Of a DNA stretch of 64,000 nt, positions 1 to 11,056 are shown one piece after another. The first letter of the stretch is position 1, and each line of letters opens with the position of its first letter. Source of the DNA: Lathyrus oleraceus (taxonomy: Eukaryota; Streptophyta; Magnoliopsida; Fabales; Fabaceae); NCBI RefSeq assembly GCF_024323335.1, contig NC_066585.1, forward strand, positions 179,741,149-179,805,148, read 5' to 3'. A program made the position numbers and the translations under genes. The notes under the pieces were generated by a model. It ran no database searches. It saw only the letters and a list, made by a program, of their open reading frames with translations, and was not told where the DNA came from.

Positions 1-380
1 TCATTTGACAAAATAGAGAAAGAGAAGAGGAAAAGTAAGGAGAAGAGGGGAAGAACAAGAGAGAAGCTAGGGTTTCCAGAAAATTGAAGAGGTAAGGGGG
101 GAATCCTTATTATTATGGGTTAGTATGATTGGGTCAATGGGTAGAAACATGTTTAGGTTGAAATCCCTAATTTTCATGGTTTTGGAATGGTTAGGTCTTG
201 ATGAATATTCTCGATTTGTGATGATTTGATTGTGTTAAAACTGCAAGTTAATGTTATATACTTAAAGTATTATATGAGTTATAATTTTCTGAACGTTTGA
301 CTTTTTACCGAATCGAAATCGGAGGTCCGGAAGTCCTCCAACGATGAAAAACACAGAAAATTCTGCATTCTGTTTTTTTG

Positions 381-625
381 TGTAACCGGTTACCCACCGA
401 GCGTTAACCGGTTACTTGCTTAAAAATCTGTTGATTTTGTTTTTGTGTTAACCGGTTAGCCACCGAGCGTTAACCAATTACTTGCTTAAAAATCTGTGAT
501 TCTGTTTTTATGTTAACTGGTTACCCACCGAGCGTTAACCGGTTGCTTGCTTGAAAATCTTCGCATGAAATTAATTATGTTTTATGGTAACTGGTTACCC
601 ACTGAGCGTTAACCGGTTACTTGCT
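381..625 (+). repeat. Four-copy, about 65-bp tandem array with TAACCGGTTA palindromes
   Basis: Four units begin near 381, 447, 511 and 584. Each has a TAACCGGTTA-like palindrome, then ACCCACCGAGCG, then a second TAACCGGTTA-like palindrome and a run like CTTGCTTAAAAATCTG. Some copies carry point changes, such as AACTGG or AACCAATT. The same array is at 7320-7562 in the right LTR. Its position, downstream of where the right LTR has its TATA box, puts it in the transcribed part of the LTR. Confidence 0.9.
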
Positions 626-895
626 GTGAAAATGAAAAATTGAGATTTTACAAGTTGTAATCATCTTGGAATGAAATCTAATTGTGCATACTTGATAATT
701 AGTTTATATATGGTGATATGTGGAATGTTAAGATAGTAGAGATGATCTTAATTGCCTATTTATGAATGATATACTGTTATGAATGTGTGTATGTACCATT
801 GGTGGATAATTCATAGAGTTGAATTATGATGATATGTGGAATGTTAAGATGGTAGAGATGATCTTAATTGCATATGTGTTGGTATTTGTACATTC

Positions 896-1190
896 ATTCA
901 TGGCATGGTCGGCTTCATGGTGGAAGCGGTGAAACTGTTGGTTCATATGGTATTAGACGTTGATCCTTGAATGGAAATAGGCGTAGCAGACGTTGATCCT
1001 TAATTAGAAATAGACGTAGTGTCTTGGATTCTAGATATTGAATCGGAAAGCGGTGGAACGTTGGGTCCATATAGACGTTGATCCTTAATTGGAAATAGGC
1101 GTAGTGGCTTTGATCTTGTCTGGATCGGAAGCGTGGCTTGGATTCTAGATATTGAATCGGAAAGCGGTGAAACGTTGGGTTCACATTGAG
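896..1190 (+). repeat. Second LTR tandem repeat with GTTGATCCTTAATTGGAAAT units
   Basis: A phrase containing GTTGATCCTTAATTGGAAAT occurs three times with small changes, alternating with a phrase containing TTGAATCGGAAAGCGGTG. The matching array in the right LTR is at about 7858-8130. The repetition explains the parallel minus-strand frames here, which I do not call as genes. Confidence 0.8.
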
Positions 1191-2061
1191 GTACCGCATG
1201 CATAGAGTCACATGTCTTGCATTGAGTCACATTAGAGTTAAGTGATAATTGAGTGTATGCAGTGTTGTGATTGTGATATGGTAATTGAATTTGGTGATAT
1301 TTGGATACATAACTTGGCAAAATATGTGATTATGTGATAATTGTCGTTATGTGTATAGTTGGGAATATAGTATTGGATTTTAATATTGTACTCCTTGAGT
1401 TTGATGGATGTTTGAAACATGTGAAATAAATGTTGGTTAATATTATTTACATGGTTATATGAAGTGTGATGGATTCCTTTAATTGTTGATTTAATCATTG
1501 TGCCTTATTATACTTTTTCATAATGATTTGAATTCTCACCCTTTCTGTTTAAATGTTGCCTTTACATGGGCATCGTGCATATACTCAAGAGTAGTATTGC
1601 TAAAGTAAGTGTACGGTAGCTCGCTCGAGCTTTAGCTGGAGAGTTTTCGTGTTTCAGTTTAGAGACTAAGTAGTGAGTCAATGCTCTGGTCATGTAACAC
1701 TGGGTAGATTAGATGTATTGAACTAATATCTTATTTGGATATGCATTACGTTATTACTTGTTTTATTTTATCTTGATGTGATTGTTGAGAGATGATCATG
1801 GTATGTGACATGGATCATTTTATGAAATACATGAGTATTCATTATTTTCCGCTGCGAACGCATATTCTTGAATATTCATGATAATGGAAATGTGTTATTT
1901 TAAATGACCAGGTGTATTATATATTGATTATGAATGATGTTGTTTTTTGAAAGCTTTTAGTTTTTGAAAACGTTGATGTGACGCCCTTTTGTTTATATGC
2001 GTGCTTATTTACTCTGATTATATGTTAAGTATTTTGGGATAGAAAAGGGGTGTTACATTAG

Positions 2062-2073
2062 TGGTATCAGAGC
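2062..2073 (+). other. Primer binding site, initiator Met-tRNA type (Tekay)
   Basis: TGGTATCAGAGC lies 4 bp after the LTR end. It is the standard complement of the 3' end of plant initiator tRNA-Met used by most chromoviruses. Confidence 0.93.
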
Positions 2074-2184
2074 ATGGTCGACCAGTTGGTCAATAGTCAT
2101 TAGGGTTTTCCATCCCGTAGTATTTGATTTGTGTATCTGACACGATCGATACTGTTTGTTTGGTTCTTCGGGTTGTTCAGGACG

Positions 2185-3831
2185 ATGGTTGCAGGTAGGA
2201 ATCACGATGAAATTGTTGAGGCGCTGAGGATGTTGGCTGAATCCATGGGTCAAATCCATCAAGCGAATGCTAGTAACCGAAATGGAGATGATGATGAGTT
2301 CCGTGCTTTGGGGAGATTCCAGCGGAACAATCCGCTTGTCTTTGAGGGTGAGCATGCACCTGATAAAGCTCAAGCTTGGCTGAAGGAAATTGAGAAGATC
2401 TTCAGAGTCATGAACTGTATTGATGCTCAGAAGGTGTAGTTTGGTACCCATATGCTTGAGAAGGAAGCTGAAGATTGGTGGAATAACACTCTTCAGAGGT
2501 TCGAAGAAGACAACATTGAGGTTACTTGGGCTCTTTTCCGTGATGTCTTCTTGGAGAACTATTTTCCGGAAGATTGTCGTGGGAAGAAAGAGGTGGAGTT
2601 CCTTGAATTGAAGCAAGGAAATGGTACGGTTGCGGAATATGCTGCTAGATTTCAGGAGCTTATCAAGTATTGTTCTCATTACAATACTGCTAATGCTGAG
2701 AGATCTAAATGCTTGAAGTTTGTGAATGGCTTGAGACATGATATCAAGAAGGCCATTGGTTACCAATAGATTACTCGTTTTACGGAGTTGGTTAACAAGA
2801 GTCAGATTTATGATAAGGATAATAGGGAGAGTGCTTCTGTCTACAAGAGTTTGAAGGGGAAAAACCAAGATCGTGGGAAGCCGTATGATGACAAGAGGAG
2901 ACAATCTGGTTTTGGAAAGAAGCCAAGTGAGGGAGGATCTTCTACTCCACTTAAGTGTTTCAAATGTGGCGTTGAAGGTCATCGTGCTATTGATTGTAGT
3001 AGGGATCCTGTGAAGTGTTTCAATTGTGGCAAGAGTGGTCACAGAGCAAACAATTGTGGAGTTGGTTCGAGCGTGACTTGTTTCAATTATGGTGAGAAAG
3101 GTCAGATTAGTACCAAATGCGATAAGCCGAAGAAGGAGCAAGCGAAGGGAAAGGTGTTTGCATTGTCTAGTGCGGAGCCCACTACCGATGATAGGCTAAT
3201 CCAAGGTACGTGCTTTATTAATGGTACACCTTTAACTGCCATTATTGATACCGGTGCAACACATTCTTTCATTTCTTTGGATTATGCTAAGATACTGAAT
3301 CTTATATTATCTGATATGCATAGAAGTATGGTTATTGATACACCTGCTATGGGTTCTGTTTCTACTTCCTATGCATGTCTGAATTGTCCGTTGAGTATCT
3401 TTGGTAGGGATTTTGGAATTGATTTAATTTGTATTCCTTTAGAGCAACTGGATGTGATTTTGGGTATGAATTGGTTAGAAGTTAATCGGGTGTATATCAA
3501 CTGTTTCGAGAAGAAGGTTATTTTTCCTGAGGTTGGTGCTAAGGAAGATTGGTGTGTGTCTGCTAAGCAAGTTGATGAATTGGTGCAAGATGGTGTTGAG
3601 TTGTTTATGTTGTTGGCAACATTGGATATTCGTGAGAAAAGGACGATTGAAGAATTGCCAATAGTTTGTGAGTTTGCGGAGGTATTTCCGGAAGATATAA
3701 GTGATTTACCGCCGGAACGTGAGGTTGAGTTTTCGATTGATTTAGTTCCTGGAACTAGTCTTGTATCGATTGCTCCCTATAGAATGTTTGCTTCTGAGTT
3801 GAAAGAGTTGAAGAGTCAACTTGAAGACTAG
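2185..3831 (+). pseudogene. Tekay gag-protease part of polyprotein, three in-frame TAG stops
   Basis: Gag builds the virus-like particle and the aspartic protease cuts the polyprotein. I take the start as ATG 2185, opening MVAGRNHDE, rather than the upstream ATG at 2131, because gag similarity begins there. The frame runs without a shift but is broken by TAG at 2437-2439, 2767-2769 and 3829-3831. Zinc knuckles lie at about 2950-3120. The first (CFKCGVEGHRAIDC) and second are canonical CX2CX4HX4C. The third has lost its second Cys (to Tyr) and its His (to Gln). The protease active site DTGATHSF is near residue 355 (about 3247). The last TAG falls just before the RT domain. Confidence 0.9.
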
Positions 3832-6549
3832 CTTGAGAAAAGGTTTATTCGTCCTAGTGTGTCGCTGTGGGGTGCACCTGTTCTGTTGGTCAAGAAAAAA
3901 GAAGGTTCTATGAGATTATGTGTTGATTATAGACAACTGAACAAAGTGACGATTAAGAACAAGTATCCACTTCCGAGGATTGACGATCTGATGGATCAGC
4001 TGGTTGGAGCTTGTGTGTTTAGCAAAATTGATTTAAGGTATGGGTATCATCAGATTCGTGTAAAGGCTGAGGATATTCAAAAGACTGCTTTTAGGACAAG
4101 GTACGATCACTACGAGTACTCAGTGATGCCTTTTGGTGTGACTAATGCACCTGGTGTATTTATGGAGTATATGAATAGAATTTTTCATGATTATCTGGAT
4201 AAGTTTGTGGTTGTGTTCATCGATGATATATTGATTTATTCCAAGAGTAAAGAGGATCATGCCGAACATTTGAAGGTTGTGTTATCGGTGTTGAAAGAGA
4301 GGAAGTTGTTTGCTAAACTCTCTAAATGTGAGTTTTGGTTGAGTGAAGTAAGTTTTCTTGGACATGTGATTTCGAGTGGTGGTATTTCTGTGGATCCTAC
4401 GAAGATTGAAGTTGTATCTCAATGGGAAGCTCCTAAGTCTGTTGCTGAGATTCGAAGTTTCCTTGGTTTGGCTGGTTATTATAGGAAGTTCATTGAAGGA
4501 TTTTCTATGTTGTCGTTACCATTGGCGCAGTTGAATAGGAAAGGTAAAGCTTTCATTTGGACTTCGCAGTGTGAAGCAAATTTTCAAGAGCTTAAGAGAA
4601 GATTGACTACGGCTCCTATTTTGATTTTACCGGATCCGTTAGAAACTTTCGTGGTGTATTGTGATGCTTCTTTGTTGGGTTTGGGAGGTGTTTTGATGCA
4701 AAAAGGGCAAGTAATAGCTTATGCTTCAAGGAAACTTAAAGTTCACAAGAGGAATTATCCGACGCATGATTTAGAGTTGGCCACCGTTGTGTTTGTGTTG
4801 AATCTTTGGAGACATTATTTGTTTGGATCGCGATTTGACGTGTTTAGTGATCACAAGAGTTTGAAGTACTTGTTCGATCAGAAGGAATTGAACATGAGGC
4901 AAAGGAGATGGTTGGAATTCTTGAAAGATTATGATTTTGGTTTGAATTATCATCCTGGAAAGGCGAATGTTGTAGCCGATGCATTGAGTAGGAAGTCATT
5001 GCACATGTCCATGTTGATGATTCGAGAGTTAGAATTGTTGGAGCAATTTAGAGATCTGAGTTTTGTTTGTGAAGCGACGTCTTCGTGTGTTAAGCTTGGG
5101 ATGTTGAAGCTTACGTGTGGCATTCTTGACGAGATTAGAGAAGGTCAGAAGTCAGATTTGAAATTAGTCGATGTTATGACATTGATTAATCAAGGAAAAG
5201 GCAGTGACTTTCGGATTGATGAGAATGGTATCATGAGGTGTCGTGATCGAGTTTGTGTTCCGGATGTTGCGGATTTGAGAAAGAGGATTCTTGAGGAAGG
5301 GCATAGAAGTGGTTTGAGTATTCATCCTGGTGCTTCTAAAATGTATCAAGACTTGAGAAAGATGTTTTGGTGGCAAGGTATGAAGAAGGATGTAGCGGAA
5401 TTTGTGTATTCGTGTTTGACTTGTCAAAAGTCAAAGATTGAACATCAAAAGTCGTCTGGTTTGATGCAACCGTTATCTATTCCCGAGTGGAAGTGGGATA
5501 GTATCTCTATGGATTTTGTTTCGGGCTTGCCGAGAACATTGAGTAATTGTGAGGCGATTTGGGTCGTTGTGGACAGGTTGACGAAATATGCTCATTTTAT
5601 TCCGATGAGGATGGATTATTCGATGGAGAGACTTGCTAAGTTGTACATCGAGAGGATTGTGTGTTTGCATGGTATTCCGTCGAGCATTGTTTCGGATAGA
5701 GATCTGAGGTTCACTTCGAGATTTTGGGAAGGTTTGCAAAGTGCTTTGGGTACGAAGTTGCATTTGAGTTCGGCATGTCATCCGCAAACTGATGGTCAGA
5801 CGGAGAGGACTATTCAGTCACTTGAAGATCTTTTGAGGTCTTGTGTTTTGGAACAAGGAGGAAATTGGGATAGTTTCTTGCCTTTGATTGAGTTTACGTA
5901 TAACAACAGTTTCCATTCGAGTATTGGAATGGTACCTTTTGAGGCTCTTTATGGTAGAAGGTGTAGAACTCCTTTGTGTTGGTACGAATCGGGAGAGAGT
6001 GTTGTGGTTGGACCCGAGTTGATTCAAGAGACTACGGATAAGATTAAGATGATTCAAGAGAAGATGAAGGCTTCTCAGAGTCGTCAAAAGAGTTATCATG
6101 ATAAGAGGAGGAAAGCTCTTGAGTTTGAGAAGGATGAGCATGTGTTTCTTCGAGTTACCCCAATAACGGGTGTTGGTAGAGCTTTGAAGTCGCGTAAGTT
6201 GACGCCGTGTTTCATTGATCCTTATCAGATTTCCGAGAGGGTAGGTGAAGTGGCATATCGGATTGCATTACCACCATCACTTTCTAATCTTCATGATGTG
6301 TTCCATGTGTCTCAATTGAGGAGGTACATTGCGGATCCATCGCATGTTGTTCCATTAGATGATGTTCAAGTGCGGGATAATTTGACGGCCGATACATCAC
6401 CTATGCGAATTGAAGATCGGGAAGTGAAGAAGCTTTGTGGTAAGGAGATTGCTTTGGTGAAGGTGATATGGGACGGAGTCGCCAATGGCAATATTACTTG
6501 GGAACTCGAGAATAAGATGAAGGAATCGTATCCGGAGTTGTTTGTTTGA
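3832..6549 (+). pseudogene. Tekay RT, RNase H, integrase and chromodomain part of polyprotein
   Basis: Continues the gag-protease frame and is open to TGA at 6547-6549. RT (about 3860-4500) has the catalytic box FIDD at 4216-4227. RNase H (about 4640-4990) begins near YCDAS and keeps the conserved DLEL stretch. Integrase has the HHCC finger (about 5300-5430, GHRS, IHPG and CLTC), catalytic Asp in SMDF and SDRD, and Glu in QTERT near 5804; the usual DPRF is DLRF here. A GPY/F-like region follows, and a chromodomain-like segment ends at ITWELENKM. Chromodomains of this class are thought to steer integration to particular chromatin. The catalytic residues look intact, so the stops upstream are the visible defect. 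Confidence 0.92.
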
Positions 6550-6578
6550 GGTAAATTTTCGAGGCCGAAAATCTTTTA

Positions 6579-6591
6579 AGTGGGGGAGAGT
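6579..6591 (+). other. Polypurine tract of Tekay element
   Basis: AAGTGGGGGAGAGT directly abuts the TGTAACAACCC start of the right LTR; it is the plus-strand DNA primer site. Confidence 0.9.
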
Positions 6592-6898
6592 TGTAACAAC
6601 CCAATTTTAGTAATTAATTCTTATATTATTATTATTATATATTTTATTTAATTATTTGGAGTGTTAAGTAATTAATTGGTTGTTAGGTAGTATAATAATT
6701 GATATATTAATTGAATTGGTGTATTAATTAATTATTTAGTTGTTATGAGATATAATTAAATAATTGAATTAATTAACTTGGTGTGCATATTGAATAGTTT
6801 AATTATTTGAATTAAATAGCGACATTTAAATATTAGGTTTTATTTGGCCTAGTAATTAAATTAGATGGATCATGATTTAAGCCCAAATAGAATACTAA

Positions 6899-6907
6899 TA
6901 TAAATAG
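6899..6907 (+). promoter_or_regulatory. TATA box in Tekay LTR
   Basis: TATAAATAG about 310 bp into the LTR, at the end of the AT-rich U3. It is the best promoter candidate for the element. Confidence 0.6.
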
Positions 6908-7319
6908 TAAGAGGAGAGGGAGAATAAGATTTATTTGATCATTTGACAACAATAGAGAAAGAGAAGAGAAAAAGTAAGGAGAAGAGGGGAAGAACAAGAG
7001 AGAAGCTATGGTTTCCAGAAAATTGAAGAGGTAAGGGGGGAATCCTTATTATTATGGGTTAGTATGATTGGGTCAATGGGTAGAAACATGTTTAGGTTGA
7101 AATCCCTAATTTTCATGGTTTTGGAATGGTTAGGTCTTGATGAATATTCTCGATTTGTGATGATTTGATTGTGTTAAAACTACAAATTAATGTTATATAC
7201 TTAGAGTATTATATGAGTTATAATTTTCTGAATGTTTGGCTTTTTACGGAATCGAAATCGGAGGTCCGGAAGTCCTCGAACGATGAAAAACGCAGAAAAT
7301 TCTGCATTCTGTTTTTGTG

Positions 7320-7562
7320 TTAACCGGTTACCCACCGAGCGTTAACCGGTTACTTGCTTAAAAATCTATTGATTTTGTTTTTGTGTTAACAGGTTACCCA
7401 CCGAGCGTTAACCGATTACTTGCTTAAAAATCTGTGATTCTGTTTTTATGTTAACCGGTTACCCACCGAGCGTTAACTGGTTACTTGCTTGAAAATCTGC
7501 ACAGGAAATTAATTTTGTTTTATGTTAATCGGTTACCCACCGAGCGTTAACCGGTTACTTGT
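7320..7562 (+). repeat. TAACCGGTTA palindrome array, right Tekay LTR copy
   Basis: Four units near 7320, 7385, 7450 and 7523, each built as palindrome, ACCCACCGAGCG, palindrome. This copy and the left one have decayed at different positions, so the ancestral array probably had eight palindromes. Confidence 0.9.
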
Positions 7563-8998
7563 TGTGAAAAATGAAAAATTGAGATTTTAAAAGTTGTGAT
7601 CATCTTTGAATGAAATCTAATTATGCATACTTGATAATTAGTTTATATATGGTGATATGTGGAATGTTAAGATAGTAGATATGATCTTAATTGCCTATTT
7701 ATGAATGATATATTTTTATGAATGTGTATATGTACCATTGGTGGATAATTCATAGAGTTGAATTATGATGATATATGGAATGTTAAGATGGTAGAGATGA
7801 TCTTAATTGCATATGTGTTGGTATTTGTACATTCATTCATGGCATGGTCGACTTCATGGTGGAAGCAATGAAACTGTGGGTTCACATGGTATTAGACATT
7901 GATCCTTGAATGGAAATAGGCGTAGCAGATGTTGATCCTTATTTGGAAATAGACGTAGTGGCTTGGATTCTAGATATTGAATCGGAAAGCGGTGGAACGT
8001 TGGGTCCATATAGACGTTGATCCTTAATTGGAAATAGGCGTAGTGGCTTTGATCTTGTCCGGATCGGAAGCGTGGCTTGAATTTTAGATATTGAATCGGA
8101 AAGCGGTGAAACATTGGGTTCACATTGAGGTACCGCATGCATAGAGTCACATGTCTTGTATTGAGTCACATTAGAGTTAAGTGATAATTGAGTGTATGCA
8201 GTGTTGTGATTGTGATATGGTAATTGAATTTGGTGATATTTGGATACATAACTTGGCAAAATATGTGATTATGTGATAATTATCGTTATGTGTATAGTTG
8301 GGAATATAGTATTGGATTTTAATATTGTACTCCTTGAGTTTTGATGGATGTTTGAAATATGTGAAATAAATGTTGGTTAATATTATTTACATGGTTATAT
8401 GAAGTGTGATGGATTCCTTTAATTGTTGATTTAATCATTGTGCCTTATTATACTTTTTCATAATGATTTGAATTCTCACCCTTTCTGTTTGAATGTTGCC
8501 TTTACATGGGCATCGTGCAGATACTCAAGAGTAGTATTGCTAAAGTAAGTGGACGGTAGCTCGCTCGAGCTTTAGCTGGAGAGTTTCCGTGTTTCAGTTT
8601 AGAGACTAAGGAGTGAGTCAATGCTCTGGTCATGTAACACTGGGTAGATTAGATGTATTGAACTAATATCTTATTTGGATATGCATTACGTTATTACTTG
8701 TTTTATTTTATCTTGATGTGATTGTTGAGAGATGATCATGGTATGGGACATGGATCATTTTATGAAATACATGAGTATTCATTATTTTCCGCTGCGAACG
8801 CATATTCTTGAATATTCATGATAATGGAAATGTGTTATTTTAAATGACCAGGTGTATTATATATTGATTATGAATGATGTTGTTTTTTGAAAGCTTTTAG
8901 TTTTTGAAAACATCGATGTGACGCCCTTTTGTTTATATGCGTGCTTATTTACTTTGATTATATGTTAAGTATTTTGGGATAGAAAAAGGGGTGTTACA

Positions 8999-9530
8999 TA
9001 TTCCAAACCAAAGGAATGATGTCTTAATTGAATCTAAGACTCTTCGAGGATACTAGAGCAGTATCTCTAAACAAATTTGGAATGAGACTCTTCATATTGA
9101 TGAAGTAGCATCTCAAACAACAAAAAATGAGATTCTCTGTATCGAGTCGAAGAAGCATCTTATCTGATAGAATTAAGATATTCCAGACCAAAGGAATGAT
9201 GTCTTAATTGAATCTAAGACTCTTCGAGGATATTAGAGCAGTATCTCAAAACAAATTTGGAATGAGACTCTTCATATTGATGAAGTAGCATCTCAAACAG
9301 CAAAAAATGAGATTCTCTGTATCGAGTCGAAGCAGCATCTTATCTGAAAGAATTAAGATATTACAGACCAAAGGAATGATGTCTTAATTGAATATAAGAC
9401 TCTTCGAGGATACTGGAGCAGTATCTCTAAAGAAATTAATGAGACTCTTCATATTGATAAAGCAACATCTCAAACAGAGAAATGAGATTCTTCAGATAAA
9501 TGAAATAGTATCTCAAATGTTCGTCTGTTG
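8999..9530 (-). repeat. Tandem repeat, 180-bp period, about 2.9 copies, in 3' UTR of A
   Basis: The phrase CAAAGGAATGATGTC starts units near 9009, 9189 and 9369, giving a clean 180-bp period. Each unit contains roughly 60-bp subunits that pair a GAGACTCTTC-like start with an AGTATCTCAAA-like end, so it is a higher-order repeat. The third copy is truncated and decays toward 9530. Ogre 3' UTRs are known to carry such arrays and to seed satellites. Confidence 0.85.
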
Positions 9531-10841
9531 GGGGTAAATATTTTTAGAAAGGACTCCTTTTGGAGGAGATTTACTAGAGATGCTCTACAGGGGAAAAAAC
9601 TCATAAGAGACTTTATAGGGTAACCTCTGCTTGGGGAGAAATGATAGCAAAGAAAATGCTGGGAATATCACTATCAACCATAATGTTGAAGAATAGCTAG
9701 CGGAGAAATAATTCCACAAGCCCATGCAGGATAATAACTCCGTTGAATTGGATGAAGAAAGTCCGAGATACACCTGAATAACCCCGAATCTTGATATTTG
9801 TTATGTTTTTTCTTGTTGCATGATGCACCATTTTGGGTGGCAATACTATGCATGGGGTGATGCATGAGATGCATTCAAGTATGCAATTGCTGGGGATATT
9901 TGGTTGTGCATACAGGAATGGGAATCGTATAAGGCTATGCATATGTATGCCAATGATTGGTATGATTATTTCTTGGTGAATTTTCCTATTTGGTAAGAAG
10001 ATTATGTATGTAATTGATGCACATGGCGCATGTGATGTATGCGGGTATGCAAATGGGTAGTTGGGTTATGCCCCGGTTAAGGCGTTTTTGCTTTGGGGAA
10101 TGATGCCAATAGTGTGGACTTTTGTTATCGGGTGACCAATGGAGATCAAGTTTTGATGCCCCACTAGGTAATTTTGGGAATATGTTTGGGTCGCTCCAAG
10201 CTATTGAAGGGTTCAGACTTTTCAACACGCGATACTTCAACCACAATTTATTAATATTTTTGCTGGAAATGCACTGGAGACTTGCCCTGGTTTGGCTATA
10301 CCATGAGTATATCTATGAGAGGTATTTGATTAGCAATTGAAACATACATAGGTGTCTGCAAACGGCTATACACCTCCATAAAGAATAGGAACAAACTTGG
10401 GGGCTATGAGATTTACCCTTTTACTATTTCAAAAGTAATTTTATCACTTCATTCAATTATGTGTCTTTATTTTCTCAAAAATCTTTAAGAGTGATGTTTA
10501 TAAAAAATAAAGGTGTTTTGCAAACAAACAGATAAAATACAAAATAATTTTGGGCATAACTTTTGCCGAGAAAATTTCTCTTTTATTGATTTGACCCTTG
10601 AATGGGCGATTGTACATAAAGATGCAATTCCTAAATGAGGTAATTGATGTGCATAGAAATAAGACGACAATGAAATTGAGTTCCTATTGAGTCTCCACAC
10701 TGCCATGATCCTTATGTCTTTGATAGTCTGAGTACGTTGCTTTGGAAAAAAGTCAGGTAGATTGATTCTTTATCCTCGAGGGACATGCTAGCTTCCTGAA
10801 AGTACAGTTCTTTGCCTTGGAATTAATCCCTAACTTTTGCC
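9531..10841 (-). other. 3' UTR of element A, no gene seen
   Basis: Non-coding stretch between the 180-bp array and the post-integrase hairpins. It has scattered GGGGA and GCTGGG phrases like those in the other Ogre 3' UTRs. Short frames on both strands show no recognisable protein. Confidence 0.6.
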
Positions 10842-11034
10842 TGGACCTCCCTTTCGGGTTTCCGATCCACTGGGATACCCATTTTTGCCTTAGCCGCCCT
10901 TTCAGGTTTTCAACTCAACGGGTCAATCCTTTTTTATTTTTATCCCTAATTTTTGCCTGGATCGCCCTTTCGGGTTTTCGATCCACCGAGATAGCCATTT
11001 TTGCCTAAATCTCCCTTTTAGGTTTTCGATTTAG
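10842..11034 (-). repeat. Four tandem structured-RNA units after integrase of A
   Basis: Read on the minus strand, the units are 11034-11005, 10985-10958, 10918-10890 and 10869-10842. Each has an outer stem enclosing GAAAA plus a CCC-GAAA-GGG-like hairpin, followed by GGCAAAAAT or similar. Outer arms are CTAAATC/GATTTAG, TGGATC/GATCCA, a weaker third, and TGGATC/GGTCCA. The same design follows the integrase of B and D. Confidence 0.75.
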
Positions 11035-11056
11035 CGACTTTTATTATTCCATTTTT

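Larger units (their letters stand above)
1..2057 (+). repeat. Left (5') LTR of the Tekay element, truncated by window
   Basis: Matches 6939-8998 almost base for base and ends in the same TGTTACA. It carries the same internal repeats as the right LTR: the TAACCGGTTA array, a duplicated block near 711-760 and 829-876, and the array near 896-1190. The U3 start with the TATA box is outside the window. Short frames on the minus strand of this LTR are not genes. Confidence 0.95.
1..8998 (+). mobile_element. Tekay/Del-type Ty3/gypsy chromovirus, 5' LTR cut by window edge
   Basis: The order is LTR, iMet-type PBS, gag-protease-RT-RNase H-integrase-chromodomain frame, polypurine tract, LTR. Integrase lies after RNase H, which is the Ty3/gypsy order, and the C-terminal chromodomain-like segment places it among chromoviruses; RT and integrase wording is closest to Tekay/Del. 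Position 1 aligns with 6939 in the right LTR, so about 347 bp of the left LTR lies outside the window. The right LTR ends TGTTACA at 8998 and is followed by tattc, the candidate target duplication, whose partner is not visible. The element sits in the 3' UTR of Ogre-like element A. Three in-frame stops make it non-autonomous. Confidence 0.93.
6592..8998 (+). repeat. Right (3') LTR of Tekay element, complete, 2407 bp
   Basis: Begins TGTAACAACCC after the polypurine tract and ends GTGTTACA. It differs from the left LTR by scattered substitutions and small indels. U3 is AT-rich (6600-6900), followed by a TATA box and the repeat arrays also seen in the left copy (7320-7562 and about 7858-8130). 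Confidence 0.95.

Noticed and set aside
381..625. Possible CRISPR-like array (regular repeats)
   Set aside because: Repeats without unique spacers, in a eukaryotic LTR; an ordinary tandem array.
915..1320. Minus-strand frames in the left Tekay LTR, repeated at 7854-8259
   Set aside because: They follow the LTR tandem repeat, exist in both LTRs, and have repeat-derived peptide sequence.
2062..2073. Initiator tRNA fragment as a tRNA gene
   Set aside because: Twelve bases at the LTR edge are a primer binding site, not a gene.
2053..3141. Long antisense frame (about 360 codons) opposite Tekay gag
   Set aside because: It is the shadow of gag: no start context, no recognisable domain, and the sense strand explains the sequence. 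It crosses the LTR/PBS boundary.
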